From Panorpa germanica (taxonomy: Eukaryota > Arthropoda > Insecta > Mecoptera > Panorpidae), in the NCBI GenBank assembly GCA_963678705.1, contig CAVMBN010000143.1, forward strand, positions 1 to 64,000: a stretch of DNA of 64,000 nt. Direction: 5' to 3'. Numbering within the stretch: position 1 is the stretch's first letter; every line of letters begins with the position of its first letter. This document shows positions 63,816 through 64,000 of this stretch, one piece after another. Both the position numbers and the translations under genes were made by a program. The notes under the pieces are model-generated. The model had not been told where the DNA came from and made no database searches. It worked only from the letters and a program-made list of their open reading frames with translations.

Positions 63816-64000
63816 ATAGAAATTCAGTGTGCCTTTGTTGATGTCCGGTGGCCAAGTGACCTTCAAAGAATTAGACCGGCAAAAACCTATAGGTACGTCT
63901 ACTGCGCTATGGAGAACTATTTTCATTGTCGAACATTATTTTACAAACCGATTACCGTTCCATGAAAAGGCAACTATGTAAAGGTTGTCCTTAGCGATCT
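63816..64000 (+). pseudogene. R1-clade RT remnant, unit 42 (cut by window end)
   Basis: Only the motif-A block and the start of the palm frame are inside the window. It ends within KGCP followed by TAG, as in unit 37, with which it shares tgtaaagg. Confidence 0.8.

Larger units (their letters stand above)
1..64000 (+). repeat. Tandem satellite array of ~1,586-bp units derived from an R1-clade RT fragment
   Basis: The same unit follows itself head to tail over the entire window. Using the TTG before SNIILQ as a phase marker, copies fall at 305, 1891, 3477, 5063, 6649, 8235, 9821, 11407, 12993, 14579 and 16165, exactly 1,586 bp apart. Later spacings are 1,585-1,587, or about 1,550 where a 35-bp deletion occurs, 1,745-1,773 where an insertion sits, and 1,001 at one truncated unit. 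Copies differ by scattered substitutions and shared indels. No boundary of the array lies in the window, so its full length is unknown. All units are on the same strand. Organism is inferred as arthropod from the RT family. Confidence 0.97.
62230..64000 (+). repeat. Duplicated segment continuing the 51-64 kb higher-order pattern, copy 2
   Basis: Second copy of 54740-56510 at offset 7,490 bp, cut by the window end. The offset has dropped by 1,745 bp from the preceding segment, the length of the retroposon-bearing unit 35, which is absent here. Confidence 0.85.

Noticed and set aside
1..64000. CENP-B box in the unit
   Set aside because: I looked for TTCG followed at the right spacing by A and CGGG. 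Candidates such as tttcgaggattt and attcgacgagaa do not match the core positions.
1..64000. rDNA array with R1 insertions
   Set aside because: No 28S or 18S sequence was recognised in the linker, and the linker is too A+T rich and too short. The unit is not an rDNA repeat.
1..64000. CRISPR array or prokaryotic retron/DGR system because of RT plus repeats
   Set aside because: The repeats are 1.6 kb units, not short repeats with spacers, and the RT motifs fit eukaryotic R1-clade elements. Poly-A retroposition confirms a eukaryotic genome.

Overview
The whole 64 kb is one tandem array. A single unit of about 1,586 bp repeats head to tail from the first base to the last, always in the same orientation, with no unique flanking sequence on either side. 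I count 42 copies of the unit's recognisable part, several of them shortened, the last cut by the window end. For the first ten spacings the period is exactly 1,586 bp. No intact gene, tRNA, rRNA or CRISPR array is visible. The DNA is strongly A+T rich.

Each unit has two parts. About 960 bp is a decayed fragment of the reverse transcriptase (RT) ORF of a non-LTR retrotransposon, best matched from memory to the R1 clade (R1/TRAS/SART-like). It shows an RT motif-A-like block (EIQCAF), the block KGCPQ..V.GPELWN, a motif-C-like FAND, the post-RT block RTVSTE..QV..G..PLDL and the C-terminal block LWQDRWD....KGRP. These lie in order but in different reading frames, with a stop where the family has Trp, a missing internal stretch and altered catalytic residues, so no copy can encode a working enzyme. 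The remaining 620 to 630 bp is an A+T-rich linker with no coding potential that I recognise. Since R1-clade elements are essentially arthropod elements, the window most likely comes from an insect or other arthropod heterochromatic satellite (inference).

The array is a mosaic of variants. Units at 0-20 kb form a simple monomeric array. At 20.3-33.0 kb a four-unit block of 6,344 bp occurs twice, nearly identical. At 33-50 kb a five-unit pattern repeats in part, with offsets of 7,855 and 6,307 bp, and five units carry the same 35-bp deletion. At 51-64 kb another block repeats at offsets of 9,235 and then 7,490 bp. There, three units share an insertion of about 177 bp ending in poly-A and flanked by an 11-bp target-site duplication; it was inserted once and then copied with the satellite. 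Shared deletion junctions, mixed haplotypes and offset jumps of one unit length are what unequal crossing-over and gene conversion leave behind.

Nothing here works together as genes. The interest lies in how a dead retrotransposon fragment became a kilobase-scale satellite with higher-order structure, and in short conserved motifs (palindromes, a CpG-bearing inverted repeat, a TTAGG-like stretch, TATA-like and AATAAA sites) that recur in nearly every unit.
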